Shown here: positions 26,577 through 36,201 of the stretch, piece after piece | Layout of the letters: each line of letters begins with the position of its first letter | Numbering within the stretch: the first letter of the stretch is position 1 | Assembly (NCBI GenBank): GCA_046533895.1 | Contig: JAWDOK010000013.1 | Location: forward strand, 1 to 36,201 | Length of the DNA: 36,201 bases | Reading direction: 5' to 3' | Source: Acidianus hospitalis | GTDB lineage: Archaea; Thermoproteota; Thermoprotei_A; Sulfolobales; Sulfolobaceae | The notes under the pieces: generated by a model | The model's input: only the letters and a program-made list of their open reading frames with translations | What the model was told of the DNA's origin: nothing | The model's database searches: none | Position numbers and translations under genes: made by a program

Positions 26577-27721
26577 GCGTTAACATACCTCTTCCAATTT
26601 TCTTCAATGAGAGAGGCTTGCTTATCGTCTAGTCTAACTTGAGGAATTATTCCAGCTCTTATTGCATGATCTGCTAAAACTAGTGCTACCATTGCTTCTA
26701 CTACCGCAACTCCCCTAATTGCTACTGCAGGATCGTGTCTACCTATAACTGAAATTTCCGTCTCCTTCATAGTCCTCAAATCTATAGTTTTTTGAGGCTT
26801 TCTTATTGACGATGTAGGCTTAAAAGCACATCTTAAAATTATTTGCTCACCATTTGTCAAACCTCCTAAGATTCCGCCGGCGTTATTATATTTCCAACCA
26901 AGTTTACCGTCTTTTAATACAATTTCATCATTAGCTTCACTACCCCTCATATGTGCTGCCTTAAATCCTAAACCGTATTCGAAACCAACTACTGCAGGAA
27001 TTGACATTACTGCCTTAGCTAGATCAGCTTTTATTTTATCAAATACTGGTTCACCAAGGCCTATAGGTGGGTTATTTACAACTATTTCTGCAACTCCACC
27101 ATAGCTATCTCCTTCTTTTGTTGCTTCCATAAGTAATTTCTCGTATTTTTCTTCTAAGGATTTTTTACTTGCCCTAACCGGACTATATTTAGAGCAAAGA
27201 ATATCCTCAAAAGATACTTTCTCTTCTAGTTCAACGTTTCCCAAACTAATTAAATGTCCTGCTATTACGGTATTAGTAAACATTAAAAGCTTCTTTGCTA
27301 TGGCCCCTGCAGCAACCCTTGTAGCAGTTTCCCTTGCACTGGCTCTACCACCGCCTCTATAGTCCCAATTTTCAAAGCCGTATTTCATAATGTAAGGGAG
27401 ATCCGCATGTCCTGGCCTTGGTTTATAATGAACTTCTTCATATAGAGAAGATATAACATCAGTATTCCTTATTATAATTGCTACTGGAGCTCCAGTTGTC
27501 CTTCCGTTATAAATTCCGCTAAGTATCTCTGGTTCATCTTTTTCCCTTCTGCCCGACACAAAAAGTTTTCCTGGCCTTCTAAACGATAATTCAAATTCAA
27601 TATCTTCCTTGCTTAAAGGTAAACCTGCAGGAATTCCATCTATTACGACTCCTATTGCAGGACCGTGACTTTCTCCAAAAGTTGTTATAGTTAATGCTTT
27701 ACCTAACGAGTTTCCTGGCAT
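26549..27721 (-). CDS. aroC: Chorismate synthase
   Basis: A 390-residue FMN-dependent enzyme that eliminates phosphate from EPSP to make chorismate. The N-terminal signature GNSLGKALTITTFGESHG, the central RPGHADLPYIMKYG and GRASARETATRVAAG, and the C-terminal GRHDPAVAIRG are all present. ATG 27721 is chosen because the family starts with M-P-G-N; an upstream ATG at 27748 adds nine atypical aromatic residues. It overlaps aroE by 23 bases. Confidence 0.93.
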   Translation of the reverse strand: MPGNSLGKALTITTFGESHGPAIGVVIDGIPAGLPLSKEDIEFELSFRRPGKLFVSGRREKDEPEILSGIYNGRTTGAPVAIIIRNTDVISSLYEEVHYKPRPGHADLPYIMKYGFENWDYRGGGRASARETATRVAAGAIAKKLLMFTNTVIAGHLISLGNVELEEKVSFEDILCSKYSPVRASKKSLEEKYEKLLMEATKEGDSYGGVAEIVVNNPPIGLGEPVFDKIKADLAKAVMSIPAVVGFEYGLGFKAAHMRGSEANDEIVLKDGKLGWKYNNAGGILGGLTNGEQIILRCAFKPTSSIRKPQKTIDLRTMKETEISVIGRHDPAVAIRGVAVVEAMVALVLADHAIRAGIIPQVRLDDKQASLIEENWKRYVNACRPTEGSQ

Positions 27722-28487
27722 ATAGAAAATCCACCACTTCTTTGTCATTTAAAGACTTTCCAAACCAAATCTTTTGTGCCTCTAAGGCTTGTCTTACTAA
27801 AATTTCCAAGCCATTTATAACTCTTAACCCCTTCTTAGAAGCTTTAATTAAAAACTCAGTATTTAAAGGAGAGTAAACAAATTCAATTGCTAATTTTCCT
27901 TTAATACATTCACCAGGAATATAAGAAGGATTAGGTGTCGAATTGACTACTGCATCATAACTGAAGTTGCATGATTCAACAACTTTAGCATAATAACCCC
28001 TTTCAGTTAGCCTATTAACTAGCTCCTGTGCCTTATCTCTAGTTCTATTAATTATGAAAATTTCAGAACCTAATGAGCTTAAAGCGAATGATGCGGCTTT
28101 AGCTGCACCGCCTGCACCGAATATTAGACTTTTCTCGATTTTTTCTCCTTTTTCTAAAACTAAACTTTTAACTGCCAAATAATCTGTATTAAACCCTTTT
28201 TTCCTGAATATCGTATTTATTGCTCCTATTTCTTCTGCTTCTTTGCTTAATCCTTCAAGTAATGGGATTACCTTCTCTTTATAAGGTATTGTAACGTTAA
28301 ACCCTTCTCCGACCTCAAGTAAGCCTTTTACTATCAAGTCAAATTTTTCTTCTTCAATGTCGAAAGCTAGATAAACTGCATTTATTCCCAACTTTTCAAA
28401 AGAGTAGTTATGTATTGCAGGCGATAATGTATAAGAAATTTTCTTACCTATTATTCCGAAAAGTTTTGTTGAATAATCTATAAACAT
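27699..28487 (-). CDS. aroE: Shikimate dehydrogenase
   Basis: A 262-residue NADP-dependent enzyme reducing 3-dehydroshikimate to shikimate. The substrate-binding Ser is in YTLSPAIHN, the catalytic Lys in NVTIPYKEKV (near 65), and the dinucleotide-binding loop is GAGGAAKAASFAL near 124. The start overlaps the aroB end by ten bases. It is in the same operon as the other shikimate-pathway genes. Confidence 0.93.
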   Translation of the reverse strand: MFIDYSTKLFGIIGKKISYTLSPAIHNYSFEKLGINAVYLAFDIEEEKFDLIVKGLLEVGEGFNVTIPYKEKVIPLLEGLSKEAEEIGAINTIFRKKGFNTDYLAVKSLVLEKGEKIEKSLIFGAGGAAKAASFALSSLGSEIFIINRTRDKAQELVNRLTERGYYAKVVESCNFSYDAVVNSTPNPSYIPGECIKGKLAIEFVYSPLNTEFLIKASKKGLRVINGLEILVRQALEAQKIWFGKSLNDKEVVDFLYARKLVR

Positions 28488-29515
28488 TGTGAGGCAAACC
28501 CTTTAACTGTCTGTATAGGAACTTTAACTACTTTATAATCTCCTATCCTTGTAGGAAATGGCATTAAAATCTCATCGTTTCTGATTTTTTTATCCTTCTC
28601 TACTGAAGCCAAAGCTAGTTCTTTTGAGTACTTAGAAGGAAGTTTTTCTGGAGTTATTGGCAAACCGTAAAGACTAAGTATCCATAAAGTGTCCTCTACA
28701 ACTCCTTCTTCAGAATAACCCATTTCTTCAGCAATTTTAGCCTCACAAACCATTCCTACAGATATTGCATATCCATGAGGTATAGTAAAATTAGACCCAG
28801 CCTCTATTGCATGACCTATAGTGTGCCCAAAATTTAAAACCACTCTAATTCCTTTAGTTTCTCTTTCGTCCTCTTTTACTACAGCCAGTTTATCTTTAAT
28901 TGACTTGTAAATTATTTCCTCAAGGGCTCCCTCATCTTTCTCCAAGATTTTCTTATCATTCATTGCAAGATAATCGTAAAGTTCCTTATCTAATACTAGA
29001 CCGTATTTTATCACTTCGGCAAGACCTTTTCTAATCTCCTCTTCTGGAAGGGTTTTAATGAAATTTAAATCTATGATAATTGCTGAAGGTTGATAAAAAG
29101 TTCCTAGAATGTTCTTTGCGTTACCAAAATTAACTCCATTTTTACCTCCAATTGCTGCATCAACCATCCCCAAGAGCGTTGTAGGAATATTAATTAAATT
29201 AAGGCCACGCATATATATTGAAGAAACAAAACCTACTAGATCTAAAACAGTTCCTCCTCCTATAGCTATGACGTAATCTCCTCTGTTAAAACCATTATCA
29301 TAAAGTGATTTTACTAAATCTAGAACGTTACTTACGTCTTTAGCTTTTTCTCCGTCTTCTATAGGTATATTAAGATCTCCATTGTAGTCTATGCTCAAGT
29401 TCTTTGAATAAAATATTGCTTTTTTACCTTGGAGAGAATCTAAAAAATCCTTATAACTAGTATTTACAAGAACATCCACTTTAGAACAGCATATATCCTC
29501 AGATATTTTCCTCAT
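28478..29515 (-). CDS. aroB: 3-Dehydroquinate synthase
   Basis: A 345-residue NAD- and metal-dependent enzyme that cyclises DAHP to dehydroquinate. The NAD-binding GGGTVLDLVGF, then RGLNLINIPTTLLGMVDAAI and GGKNGVN (near 120-140) are hallmarks, and the metal ligands appear as Glu in GLAEVIKYG and His in NFGHTIGHAIE. It starts with an ATGA overlap on the DAHP synthase stop. Many methanogens lack this enzyme, so its presence shows the classical DAHP route. Confidence 0.93.
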   Translation of the reverse strand: MRKISEDICCSKVDVLVNTSYKDFLDSLQGKKAIFYSKNLSIDYNGDLNIPIEDGEKAKDVSNVLDLVKSLYDNGFNRGDYVIAIGGGTVLDLVGFVSSIYMRGLNLINIPTTLLGMVDAAIGGKNGVNFGNAKNILGTFYQPSAIIIDLNFIKTLPEEEIRKGLAEVIKYGLVLDKELYDYLAMNDKKILEKDEGALEEIIYKSIKDKLAVVKEDERETKGIRVVLNFGHTIGHAIEAGSNFTIPHGYAISVGMVCEAKIAEEMGYSEEGVVEDTLWILSLYGLPITPEKLPSKYSKELALASVEKDKKIRNDEILMPFPTRIGDYKVVKVPIQTVKGFASQCL

Positions 29516-30504
29516 GCAGATCTACCTAATGCATTAGCCAATGCTTTGACCCTGTTCATCAATACCTCAAAAGATTCTGGAGTTAATTGCTGCTCAGAAT
29601 CACTAAGCGCCTTTTCCGGATTAGGATGAACTTCTATTATTAACATATCTGCACCAGCAGCTACTGACGCTAAGGCTAAAGAGTGAACTAACTCCCTTTT
29701 ACCTGCTGGATGACTAGGGTCTGCACACATTGGTAAATGAGTCATCATCTTTGCGGCAACCATACCGCCTATATCCAACGTGAATCTAGTAGCTTTCTCA
29801 AAGGTTCTTATTCCTCTCTCACAAAGTACAACGTTACCATTACCTTCTGATAATAAATATTCGGCACTTTGTAACCATTCTTCCACAGTGTTAGCCATAC
29901 CCCTCTTTAATAAAACAGGCTTACCAAATTTTCCTACCTCTTTAAGTAACGTAAAGTTTTGAGCGTTTCTAGCACCTATTTGTAACATGTCGATATCGTA
30001 TTGTTTAAACAAAGGCAAATCTCTTGCATCCATTATTTCTGTAACTATAGGTAATCCTACTTCATCACTAACTTTCCTCAAGATTTTTAGCCCGCCCTCT
30101 CCTAAGCCTTGAAAAGAGTAAGGACTTGTCCTAGGTTTAAATGCTCCTCCTCTTAATAAAGATGCTCCAGCTCTCTTGACTGCCTTGGCTACTGTTTCAA
30201 CTTGCTCCTCTGACTCTACTGCGCAAGGACCTGCAGCAACTACTATTTTATCTCCTCCTATTTCAACGTCTTTTACGTTAACTTTTGTTGGTTCTTTTTT
30301 CCACTCATTGCTAGCTAAAATGTAAGGTTTCTTCGTTTTAACTTTCATTTCTATACTATCATCATTAATTTTCTCTGCTTCCTCGTCTGGCCATACTAAC
30401 GCTAGCTTCTTTCCGTACAAGTCTAGAAATTTATAAGAGGCTGAACTTTCCTTAATCTTCTCCATTAAGGTTGAACTATCATTCCTAAGAATGAAGAGCA
30501 TCAT
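29512..30504 (-). CDS. aroF: DAHP synthase, type I-beta
   Basis: A 330-residue enzyme that condenses PEP with erythrose-4-phosphate, the first step of the shikimate pathway. GPCAVES (near 92), LLRGGAFKPRTSPYSFQG and later CERGIRTFE and DPSHPAGKR form the active site. The N-terminal 75 residues resemble the ferredoxin-like regulatory domain found in type I-beta enzymes, so feedback control by an aromatic product is possible. It overlaps the chorismate mutase/prephenate dehydrogenase gene by 20 bases. The symbol aroF versus aroG is a naming choice. Confidence 0.92.
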   Translation of the reverse strand: MMLFILRNDSSTLMEKIKESSASYKFLDLYGKKLALVWPDEEAEKINDDSIEMKVKTKKPYILASNEWKKEPTKVNVKDVEIGGDKIVVAAGPCAVESEEQVETVAKAVKRAGASLLRGGAFKPRTSPYSFQGLGEGGLKILRKVSDEVGLPIVTEIMDARDLPLFKQYDIDMLQIGARNAQNFTLLKEVGKFGKPVLLKRGMANTVEEWLQSAEYLLSEGNGNVVLCERGIRTFEKATRFTLDIGGMVAAKMMTHLPMCADPSHPAGKRELVHSLALASVAAGADMLIIEVHPNPEKALSDSEQQLTPESFEVLMNRVKALANALGRSA

Positions 30505-31537
30505 TTTTCTTCCCCATTAATTGGGTGTATAGGTTATTTAATTCTCTTACTCCAAATTCTCTTGCCTTATCAGCATAAGGATTGTTCTCTTGAATTTCTA
30601 ATATGACGTTTTTAATTTCATTTATTCTATTAATAATTTTATATACCTCTCTAAAATTGGTAGTTTCAAATTTTTTAAAATCTATTCCAAGTTCTTTTGA
30701 AAGCTCTTGAATGCTAGATGATAAAGCTAATAAGTAAAAATGAGGTAAAACTTGAACTACACTCATTGCCTTTTCATGCTCTTCCAAGCTAGAAATTAAA
30801 GGAACAAGACCGTTATCAATAAAAAACTCATAAATATCCCTTACAATAGAAGCCGAAGTCTTAGATGGAATTAAAACAACTTTCTCCCCTACGGGATATA
30901 AATACGGACCAAAAAGAGGATGAATAGATAAATACATGAAATTATATTTTATTGACTTATCTTCTAATTCTTTAAAAATTTTGGCTTTAGATGAAGTTAT
31001 ATCCATAAAAATTTTGGCTTTCATCTTCTTGTACATTTCGCTCATAAAATCCGAAAAATATGCCGATGGAGGTAATGTAGAAATTATAATTTCTCCCCAG
31101 CTTAAAGCAGAATCAACACTCATTGTTACGAAGTTAAACTCAGAGGACAAAGCCTCAGCTTTTTTAAGATCCCTACCAGTTATAACTACTTCTTGCCCAG
31201 ATATTTTGAAAAGTGACGATAAAGATCTAGCCATACCACCATAGCCAATAATTACAATTCTCCTCTTAGATTTGGGATTTATTTGATATAATTTAGAATA
31301 AGAAAAAATCATTGTTAAAAAGGATTCGACGAAAGATTCTGGAATACCGTATTTTCTGGCTAAAGTTATCCATTTTTCCTTAACTTTAGATTCTCTATTC
31401 TCATCAGTTATTGGAATTCCTTTCTCCTTTTTTATCTTCCCAATTTGCTGAGAAATTTGAAACCTCTTAGATAATAGTTTTATTATATTTTCATCTATTT
31501 CTTCTATTTCTTTCCTTAAATCTTCAAGCTCGCTCAT
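30485..31537 (-). CDS. tyrA: Chorismate mutase/prephenate dehydrogenase fusion
   Basis: A 350-residue bifunctional protein. Residues 1-88 are an AroQ-type chorismate mutase helix bundle (LRKEIEEIDENIIKLLSKRF and the KKEKGIPITDENRE segment). Residues about 92-345 are a prephenate dehydrogenase, with the NAD loop IIGYGGMARSL and the catalytic His region LSIHPLFGPYLYP. Together they take chorismate to 4-hydroxyphenylpyruvate, the tyrosine branch. No prephenate dehydratase for phenylalanine is present in the window. The ATG overlaps the tktB stop as ATGA. Confidence 0.9.
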   Translation of the reverse strand: MSELEDLRKEIEEIDENIIKLLSKRFQISQQIGKIKKEKGIPITDENRESKVKEKWITLARKYGIPESFVESFLTMIFSYSKLYQINPKSKRRIVIIGYGGMARSLSSLFKISGQEVVITGRDLKKAEALSSEFNFVTMSVDSALSWGEIIISTLPPSAYFSDFMSEMYKKMKAKIFMDITSSKAKIFKELEDKSIKYNFMYLSIHPLFGPYLYPVGEKVVLIPSKTSASIVRDIYEFFIDNGLVPLISSLEEHEKAMSVVQVLPHFYLLALSSSIQELSKELGIDFKKFETTNFREVYKIINRINEIKNVILEIQENNPYADKAREFGVRELNNLYTQLMGKKNDALHS

Positions 31538-32440
31538 TTCATCAACTCTAAAGCCTTCTTAATAATATTTTCAGCATTTATGCCATAATAATCCAATAAT
31601 TCTCTTTGACTCCTAGCGGACCTACCAAAAGTAGTGCTTCCAATAAACCTCATAGGCACTGGATATTTTTGTACCACAACTTCAGCTATCGCTGAACCTA
31701 CTCCGCCGTATATCGTGTGCTCTTCCACTGTGATTATTCTACCGGTCTTCCTTGCATAATACTCTATCGTATTCTCATCAATAGGCTTAATCGATGGAAC
31801 ATTAATTACTGCAGTAGAAATTCCCATCTTTTCGAGCTCCTCTGCAGCCTTTAATGCGTCCCATAGTACTACTCCTGCTCCCATTATAGCTAAATCGTCA
31901 CCATCTTTTAATACGTAAGCTTTGCCTATCTCAAATTTATAGTCCATACCAGTAGTTATTGATGGAGAATATTCTCTTCCCATTCTATAATATATAGGCC
32001 CTTGTTCCTTGATAATAACTGGAAGACTTCTCTCGACTTCTGCGGCATCTGCTGGTACTACAACTTTAAAATTAGGTATAGTCCTCATTAATGCTATATC
32101 CTCTAGAGCTTGATGACTGGATCCATCCCCGCTATCACTATAACCAGAATGAGTAACAGTAAACTTAACATTAAGGTTCATTCTTCCAGTAGTGTTCCTT
32201 ATTTGCTCCCATGCCCTCATTGTAAACATTGCAAAATTCGCAACAACAGGTTTTTTACCAACTGCTGCTAAGCCTGCGGCAAAATTTACCATATCCTGCT
32301 CTGAAATACCAACGTTAAAATACCTATCAGGGAATTTTTCTCTAAAATAAGAAGCTCTAGTAGAATCTCCAACGTCAGCAGTAATTACTACAATATCCTT
32401 ATCTTCTTCTCCAAGCTTCACTAATGTCCTTCCAAATGCT

Positions 32441-33261
<821 letters not shown>

Positions 33262-33272
33262 TGACATCAAGA

Positions 33273-33309
33273 CCCCTATTAATACCTAAATTCTTATTTA
33301 ATAAATTTT
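33273..33309. promoter_or_regulatory. Shared divergent promoter region of tkt-aro operon and E1-like gene
   Basis: CTTATTTAATAAATTTT (33293-33309) is partly symmetric and could serve as TATA element in both directions, about 20-25 bases before ATG 33321 (+) and about 44 before ATG 33256 (-). CCTATTAATACC (33275-33286) is an alternative. The exact start sites cannot be read from the sequence. Confidence 0.35.
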
Positions 33310-33320
33310 CATTATTATGC

Positions 33321-34190
33321 ATGGATAGGTTTTCTAGGCAATTATTGACCCTTGGTATAGACGTTCAAGAAAAGATAATGAGTACTAAAGTTCTAGTTGC
33401 TGGTTGCGGTGCTTTAGGTAGCTCTATTGCAGAACTTCTAGTTAGATTGGGAGTTAAAGAGTTAAAAATTGTAGATGCTGACGTTGTAGAACTGAGTAAT
33501 TTACATAGAACTCACCTCTTTACTGAAAAAGATTTAATGAAACCAAAAGTCCTTGCCTGCAAGGAATTCCTTGAAAAAATAAACTCTGAAGTAAAAATTG
33601 AGCCTATCTTCGATATAATAGATGAAACCAATGCCGAAGATTTAGTAAAAGACGTAGATGTAGTTTTTGACGGTTTAGATAATATAAATTATAGGCTAAT
33701 ACTTAATGATGCATGTGTAAAATATGAGAAGCCTTTAATTCACGCCGGAGTATCAGGAGAATACGGCAACGCTAAATTAGTTATTCCAGGTAAAACTTCA
33801 TGCTTAGCTTGTTTTTTACAGCCATCAGATTCAAGAAATGCCTGCGATATCATTGGAACAACTACAGTAGTTCCTAATTTCTTGGCATCAATTCAAGTTC
33901 AACTATTCATAAACTACCTAAGAGGATATTCTGAGGATGAACTCGTAATTGCTGATCTAAAAGATCTTCGACTTGATAAGATTAAAATGAAAAGAAATCC
34001 ACAATGCGAAGCATGTTCCCTTCATGAATACAAATATTTAAGGCATATGGATATAAACTGTGGATTAACTAGAGCTGAAAAAGCAGAAGGAGATAGAATA
34101 TTTTCCTCTAATGGTGTAGAACTGTATAAATATAATGGAGGCTATATCATTTGCTATAACCAAAAATGTTTTAAAAAGAGGATAGCGTAA
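33321..34190 (+). CDS. E1-like adenylating enzyme (ThiF/MoeB/HesA family)
   Basis: A 289-residue protein with a Rossmann ATP-binding fold. GCGALGS (near 29) is the nucleotide loop, SNLHRTHLFTEKDLMKPK contains the ATP-contacting Arg, and DGLDNINYR holds the acidic residue that binds Mg. Two Cys pairs, SCLAC and CEAC, make the structural zinc site. NACDIIGTT may hold the catalytic cysteine. Such enzymes activate the C-terminal Gly of MoaD, ThiS or Urm1/SAMP-type proteins; which partner is served here is not shown. The start ATG 33321 replaces an in-frame GTG at 33261. It is followed after seven bases by the UPF0104-type gene. Confidence 0.85.
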   Translation: MDRFSRQLLTLGIDVQEKIMSTKVLVAGCGALGSSIAELLVRLGVKELKIVDADVVELSNLHRTHLFTEKDLMKPKVLACKEFLEKINSEVKIEPIFDIIDETNAEDLVKDVDVVFDGLDNINYRLILNDACVKYEKPLIHAGVSGEYGNAKLVIPGKTSCLACFLQPSDSRNACDIIGTTTVVPNFLASIQVQLFINYLRGYSEDELVIADLKDLRLDKIKMKRNPQCEACSLHEYKYLRHMDINCGLTRAEKAEGDRIFSSNGVELYKYNGGYIICYNQKCFKKRIA

Positions 34191-34197
34191 AAATACG

Positions 34198-35127
34198 ATG
34201 AATTGGAAAAACATTATTTCAGGAATACTGCCATTCCTAGCGTTACTAGTATATTCATTATTATTTCACGTCAACATTATACTTGCATTAGAGAAAATTA
34301 ATTATATAGTCATATTAAGTTTCTTATCAGCATATTTTCTACAAATGTCTATTATTTCTCTTAGAGATAAATATATGGTTGACATATCTTACAAATCTGC
34401 ATTTAAAGCCAGATTATTAGGCAATGCTAGTTCGCTTTTAATTCCTGGGTGGGCAGGGCAAGAGTTAGCTAGAGCCGCAATTTATAATTTGGAAAAAAAG
34501 AACCTTATTGAAAGTTTAAGTCTGTCAATTGCAGAAGCTCCATTTGACGTTATTTCTGGTGCTATCTTATTTATTATCATACTTCCAATAAAATTTTATT
34601 ATATTGAATTCCTATACGTATTAGTTGCATTAGGTAACATAGTAGGTTGGAGTATTGGAATAGCATACGTTTATTCTACAGCTGGAAGGCACGTTGAAAC
34701 AGAAAAAAGATTAATGAAATTGATAGGAATGGAAAAATATTACTTTCTTTTATTACAAGGAAAAGACAGCATTAGGAATTCTATAGGAAATAAAAGATTC
34801 ATAATGTATATGGCTTTATCATTTCTTGGATATTTAGTATTGAGTGCAGGATTATATCCTTTAATTCCAAATTATTTTTATGATATTGTAGTAACAATGG
34901 CGTATTTCGCAGCAACGCTTTTCCCTATACCTGGTGCCTCAGGAGTTTCGGAACTAGCTCTGGCAATAGTACTACCATCTTCTTACGTTTTTGACATAAT
35001 TATCCTAGAGTACGTGAGTTACGCGTTAGGATTCATTTTCCTTAGGGAGATCAGCTTTAGTGAACTTAAAAAAGACATAGATAAAATAAAGAAGGATGGA
35101 GAACTTTATAAAAGAGCCGACTCCTGA
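34198..35127 (+). CDS. Membrane protein, UPF0104/lysylphosphatidylglycerol synthase TM family
   Basis: A 309-residue protein with about seven to eight hydrophobic helices and a charged C-terminal tail. The segment FPIPGASGVSELALAIVLP near 242 matches the P-x-P-G-x-x-G-x-x-E pattern of the UPF0104 and flippase-like LPG_synthase_TM families, and PGWAGQELARAAIY near 80 is the other conserved loop. In archaea some relatives are associated with glycan or lipid transfer (AglD region), but no substrate is assigned here. Its stop lies 32 bases inside the RecJ-like gene. Confidence 0.7.
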   Translation: MNWKNIISGILPFLALLVYSLLFHVNIILALEKINYIVILSFLSAYFLQMSIISLRDKYMVDISYKSAFKARLLGNASSLLIPGWAGQELARAAIYNLEKKNLIESLSLSIAEAPFDVISGAILFIIILPIKFYYIEFLYVLVALGNIVGWSIGIAYVYSTAGRHVETEKRLMKLIGMEKYYFLLLQGKDSIRNSIGNKRFIMYMALSFLGYLVLSAGLYPLIPNYFYDIVVTMAYFAATLFPIPGASGVSELALAIVLPSSYVFDIIILEYVSYALGFIFLREISFSELKKDIDKIKKDGELYKRADS

Positions 35128-36121
35128 AGAGGCCAAGAAACTAATAGAAAGTATTAACAAAGAGGAAAGCATTTGCATAAAAATACCTTATAACGTTGAT
35201 GCTATACTCGCAGCTTCTTTAATTATAAAATACATGGAGAACCCCTCTGCCCTCTCTTTCTCATCTAGTAATTGTCAACTAGAATTTTCTGAAAAAGAAG
35301 AAGGTAAATTTGTTAGATTCAAAAATACTGAGGTTTTTATAGGAAATTCATCTTTCTCATCATTAGTCCCAATAACTACTGAAGATATCTTACCAATATT
35401 AACTGGAATATCATCTAGCGTTGTATTAGAAAGGAGAAACTTTAGTGATTGGGAGCTTTCAATAATGAAGAACTCAGAAAATTTAGGAATTACTATAGAG
35501 AAAAACCTAAAAATTCCTTCATATCATGATGCACCAATTTTCTTATCATTAGTTGAATCTTTTGATCCGTATATACCTACGGTAACTGGAAGCAGAGAAA
35601 ACGCGATAGCATTAATAAATGAGATAGGCATCGATGAGCTTTCTAAACTAACTGAGCTTAATGAAGGGGCTTTAAATACGTTAATTTTCAAAATTGTAAG
35701 TTTAATAATGAAAATTAATCCTAAGGTCACTAGAGATGACATAATAACTGATAGAGTATTCTACCTTAATTACGACTCACTAGAACTTGCTTTCTCCTTT
35801 ATTTACTTTCTGGATACTATAGGTTCAAAAATTTTGGTCGACTTTGCTTTAAACCAATCAATTGCAAGAATATTAATTAATAAATTTAGAGAAATTATAG
35901 GAAAAGGATTTTCAATAGGTCAAGTTACTGAAGATAAAAAATTCTTTATAGTAGATAGCAATTTGAAATCACCCACACTCTTGCAATTAATTTTGTTGCA
36001 AACACAGAAGGTAAGAAAGGATAAGCCAATAGTGATAAAAGATGGCAACAAACTATTAACGTCAAGATATTTTATTAACACTGAAGAGGAAGGATTGATA
36101 GAAGTTGAAGGCAGAGATTAA
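35096..36121 (+). CDS. RecJdbh/Cdc45-like GINS-associated protein
   Basis: A 341-residue protein resembling the Sulfolobus RecJ DNA-binding-domain homologue (RecJdbh) that binds GINS and acts as the archaeal Cdc45 in the CMG helicase. N-terminal KIPYNVDAILAASLIIKYM lines up with the region of RecJ where D-x-D-G would be (here NVDAI), and no DHH triad is visible, so a nuclease activity is not expected. The pattern of helices and the C-terminal RVFYLN to RDKPIVI region fit this family. The assignment is from family pattern recognition plus context, next to Pcc1. It overlaps the upstream membrane gene by 32 bases and the downstream one by 17. Confidence 0.65.
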   Translation: MENFIKEPTPEEAKKLIESINKEESICIKIPYNVDAILAASLIIKYMENPSALSFSSSNCQLEFSEKEEGKFVRFKNTEVFIGNSSFSSLVPITTEDILPILTGISSSVVLERRNFSDWELSIMKNSENLGITIEKNLKIPSYHDAPIFLSLVESFDPYIPTVTGSRENAIALINEIGIDELSKLTELNEGALNTLIFKIVSLIMKINPKVTRDDIITDRVFYLNYDSLELAFSFIYFLDTIGSKILVDFALNQSIARILINKFREIIGKGFSIGQVTEDKKFFIVDSNLKSPTLLQLILLQTQKVRKDKPIVIKDGNKLLTSRYFINTEEEGLIEVEGRD

Positions 36122-36201
36122 TATTCAAATCCAGAGCCCTCACGCAAAAGAAATTATAAACAGTTTGAAAGTTGATAATATAAACATTCCACAGGATATG
36201 C
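36105..36201 (+). CDS. KEOPS subunit Pcc1-like protein (5' part, cut by window end)
   Basis: The first 32 codons are visible, starting at TTG 36105: KAEINIQIQSPHAKEIINSL followed by KVDNINIPQDM. This matches the Pcc1 plan, a first strand, a helix and the conserved S-L-K-x-D-N segment. Pcc1 is the small dimerising subunit of the KEOPS complex that makes the tRNA t6A modification. It starts 17 bases inside the RecJdbh-like gene; a TAG stop lies two codons upstream, so TTG is the earliest start. The 3' end is outside the window. Confidence 0.6.
   Translation, partial: MKAEINIQIQSPHAKEIINSLKVDNINIPQDM

Overview
The window is AT-rich, gene-dense archaeal DNA with no tRNA, rRNA, IS element or CRISPR array. 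The gene content points to a thermoacidophilic crenarchaeon of the order Sulfolobales: a Complex I-like cluster without the NADH-oxidising subunits, a GHMP-type shikimate kinase, split transketolase, soluble Rieske protein, Fe superoxide dismutase, ThyX, XPD, a RecJ/Cdc45-like protein without DHH motifs, and Pcc1. Many promoters place a TATA element about 25-30 bases before the start codon, as in leaderless mRNAs. The genus cannot be fixed from the sequence alone.

Layout. (1) 1-1998 (+): the 3' part of a glycosylation-rich, probably exported protein built from two internal duplications. (2) 2157-2212 (+): a C/D box sRNA with C, D', C' and D boxes in the short gap before the next gene. (3) 12437 down to 2213 (-): one operon, nuoA-C-D-H-I-J-K-(M+L fusion)-N, ending in an inositol-phosphate synthase gene. 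nuoB is missing from its usual place, and nuoE/F/G are absent. (4) 13303-12536 (-): thyX, then a small zinc-ribbon protein gene. (5) 13744-14901 (+): a thioredoxin/YyaL-like protein. (6) 17307-14890 (-): Fe-SOD, a nucleotide-sugar pyrophosphorylase and a DUF364-like protein. (7) 17495-19360 (+): an unrecognised membrane and coiled-coil protein whose start codon touches a perfect 25-bp palindrome. (8) about 22284 down to 19352 (-): a small ORF without a normal start codon, XPD helicase, a thioredoxin-like protein and a TusA-like protein. (9) 22395-24000 (+): thiC, with a near-perfect 25-bp palindrome over its promoter, overlapping a sulredoxin-like Rieske gene. (10) 33256 down to 23997 (-): ten tightly overlapping genes running from transketolase through the whole shikimate pathway to tyrosine synthesis. 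(11) 33321-36201 (+): an E1-like enzyme, a UPF0104-type membrane protein, a RecJdbh/Cdc45-like replication protein and the start of Pcc1.

How the parts work together. The nuo operon supplies the membrane arm and most of the connecting arm of a quinone-reducing, proton-pumping complex whose electron donor is not encoded here. The tkt-aro operon couples erythrose-4-phosphate supply (transketolase) to DAHP synthase, dehydroquinate synthase, dehydratase, shikimate dehydrogenase, kinase, EPSP synthase, chorismate synthase and chorismate mutase/prephenate dehydrogenase in one transcription unit. No stretch over 300 bases lacks a gene. The largest gaps are 1999-2156, 17308-17494 and 22285-22394, and these hold the sRNA promoter and the two palindromes. 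The candidates for undescribed biology are the palindrome-controlled membrane protein at 17.5 kb, the start-less ORF ahead of XPD, the C/D sRNA targets and the duplicated surface protein.
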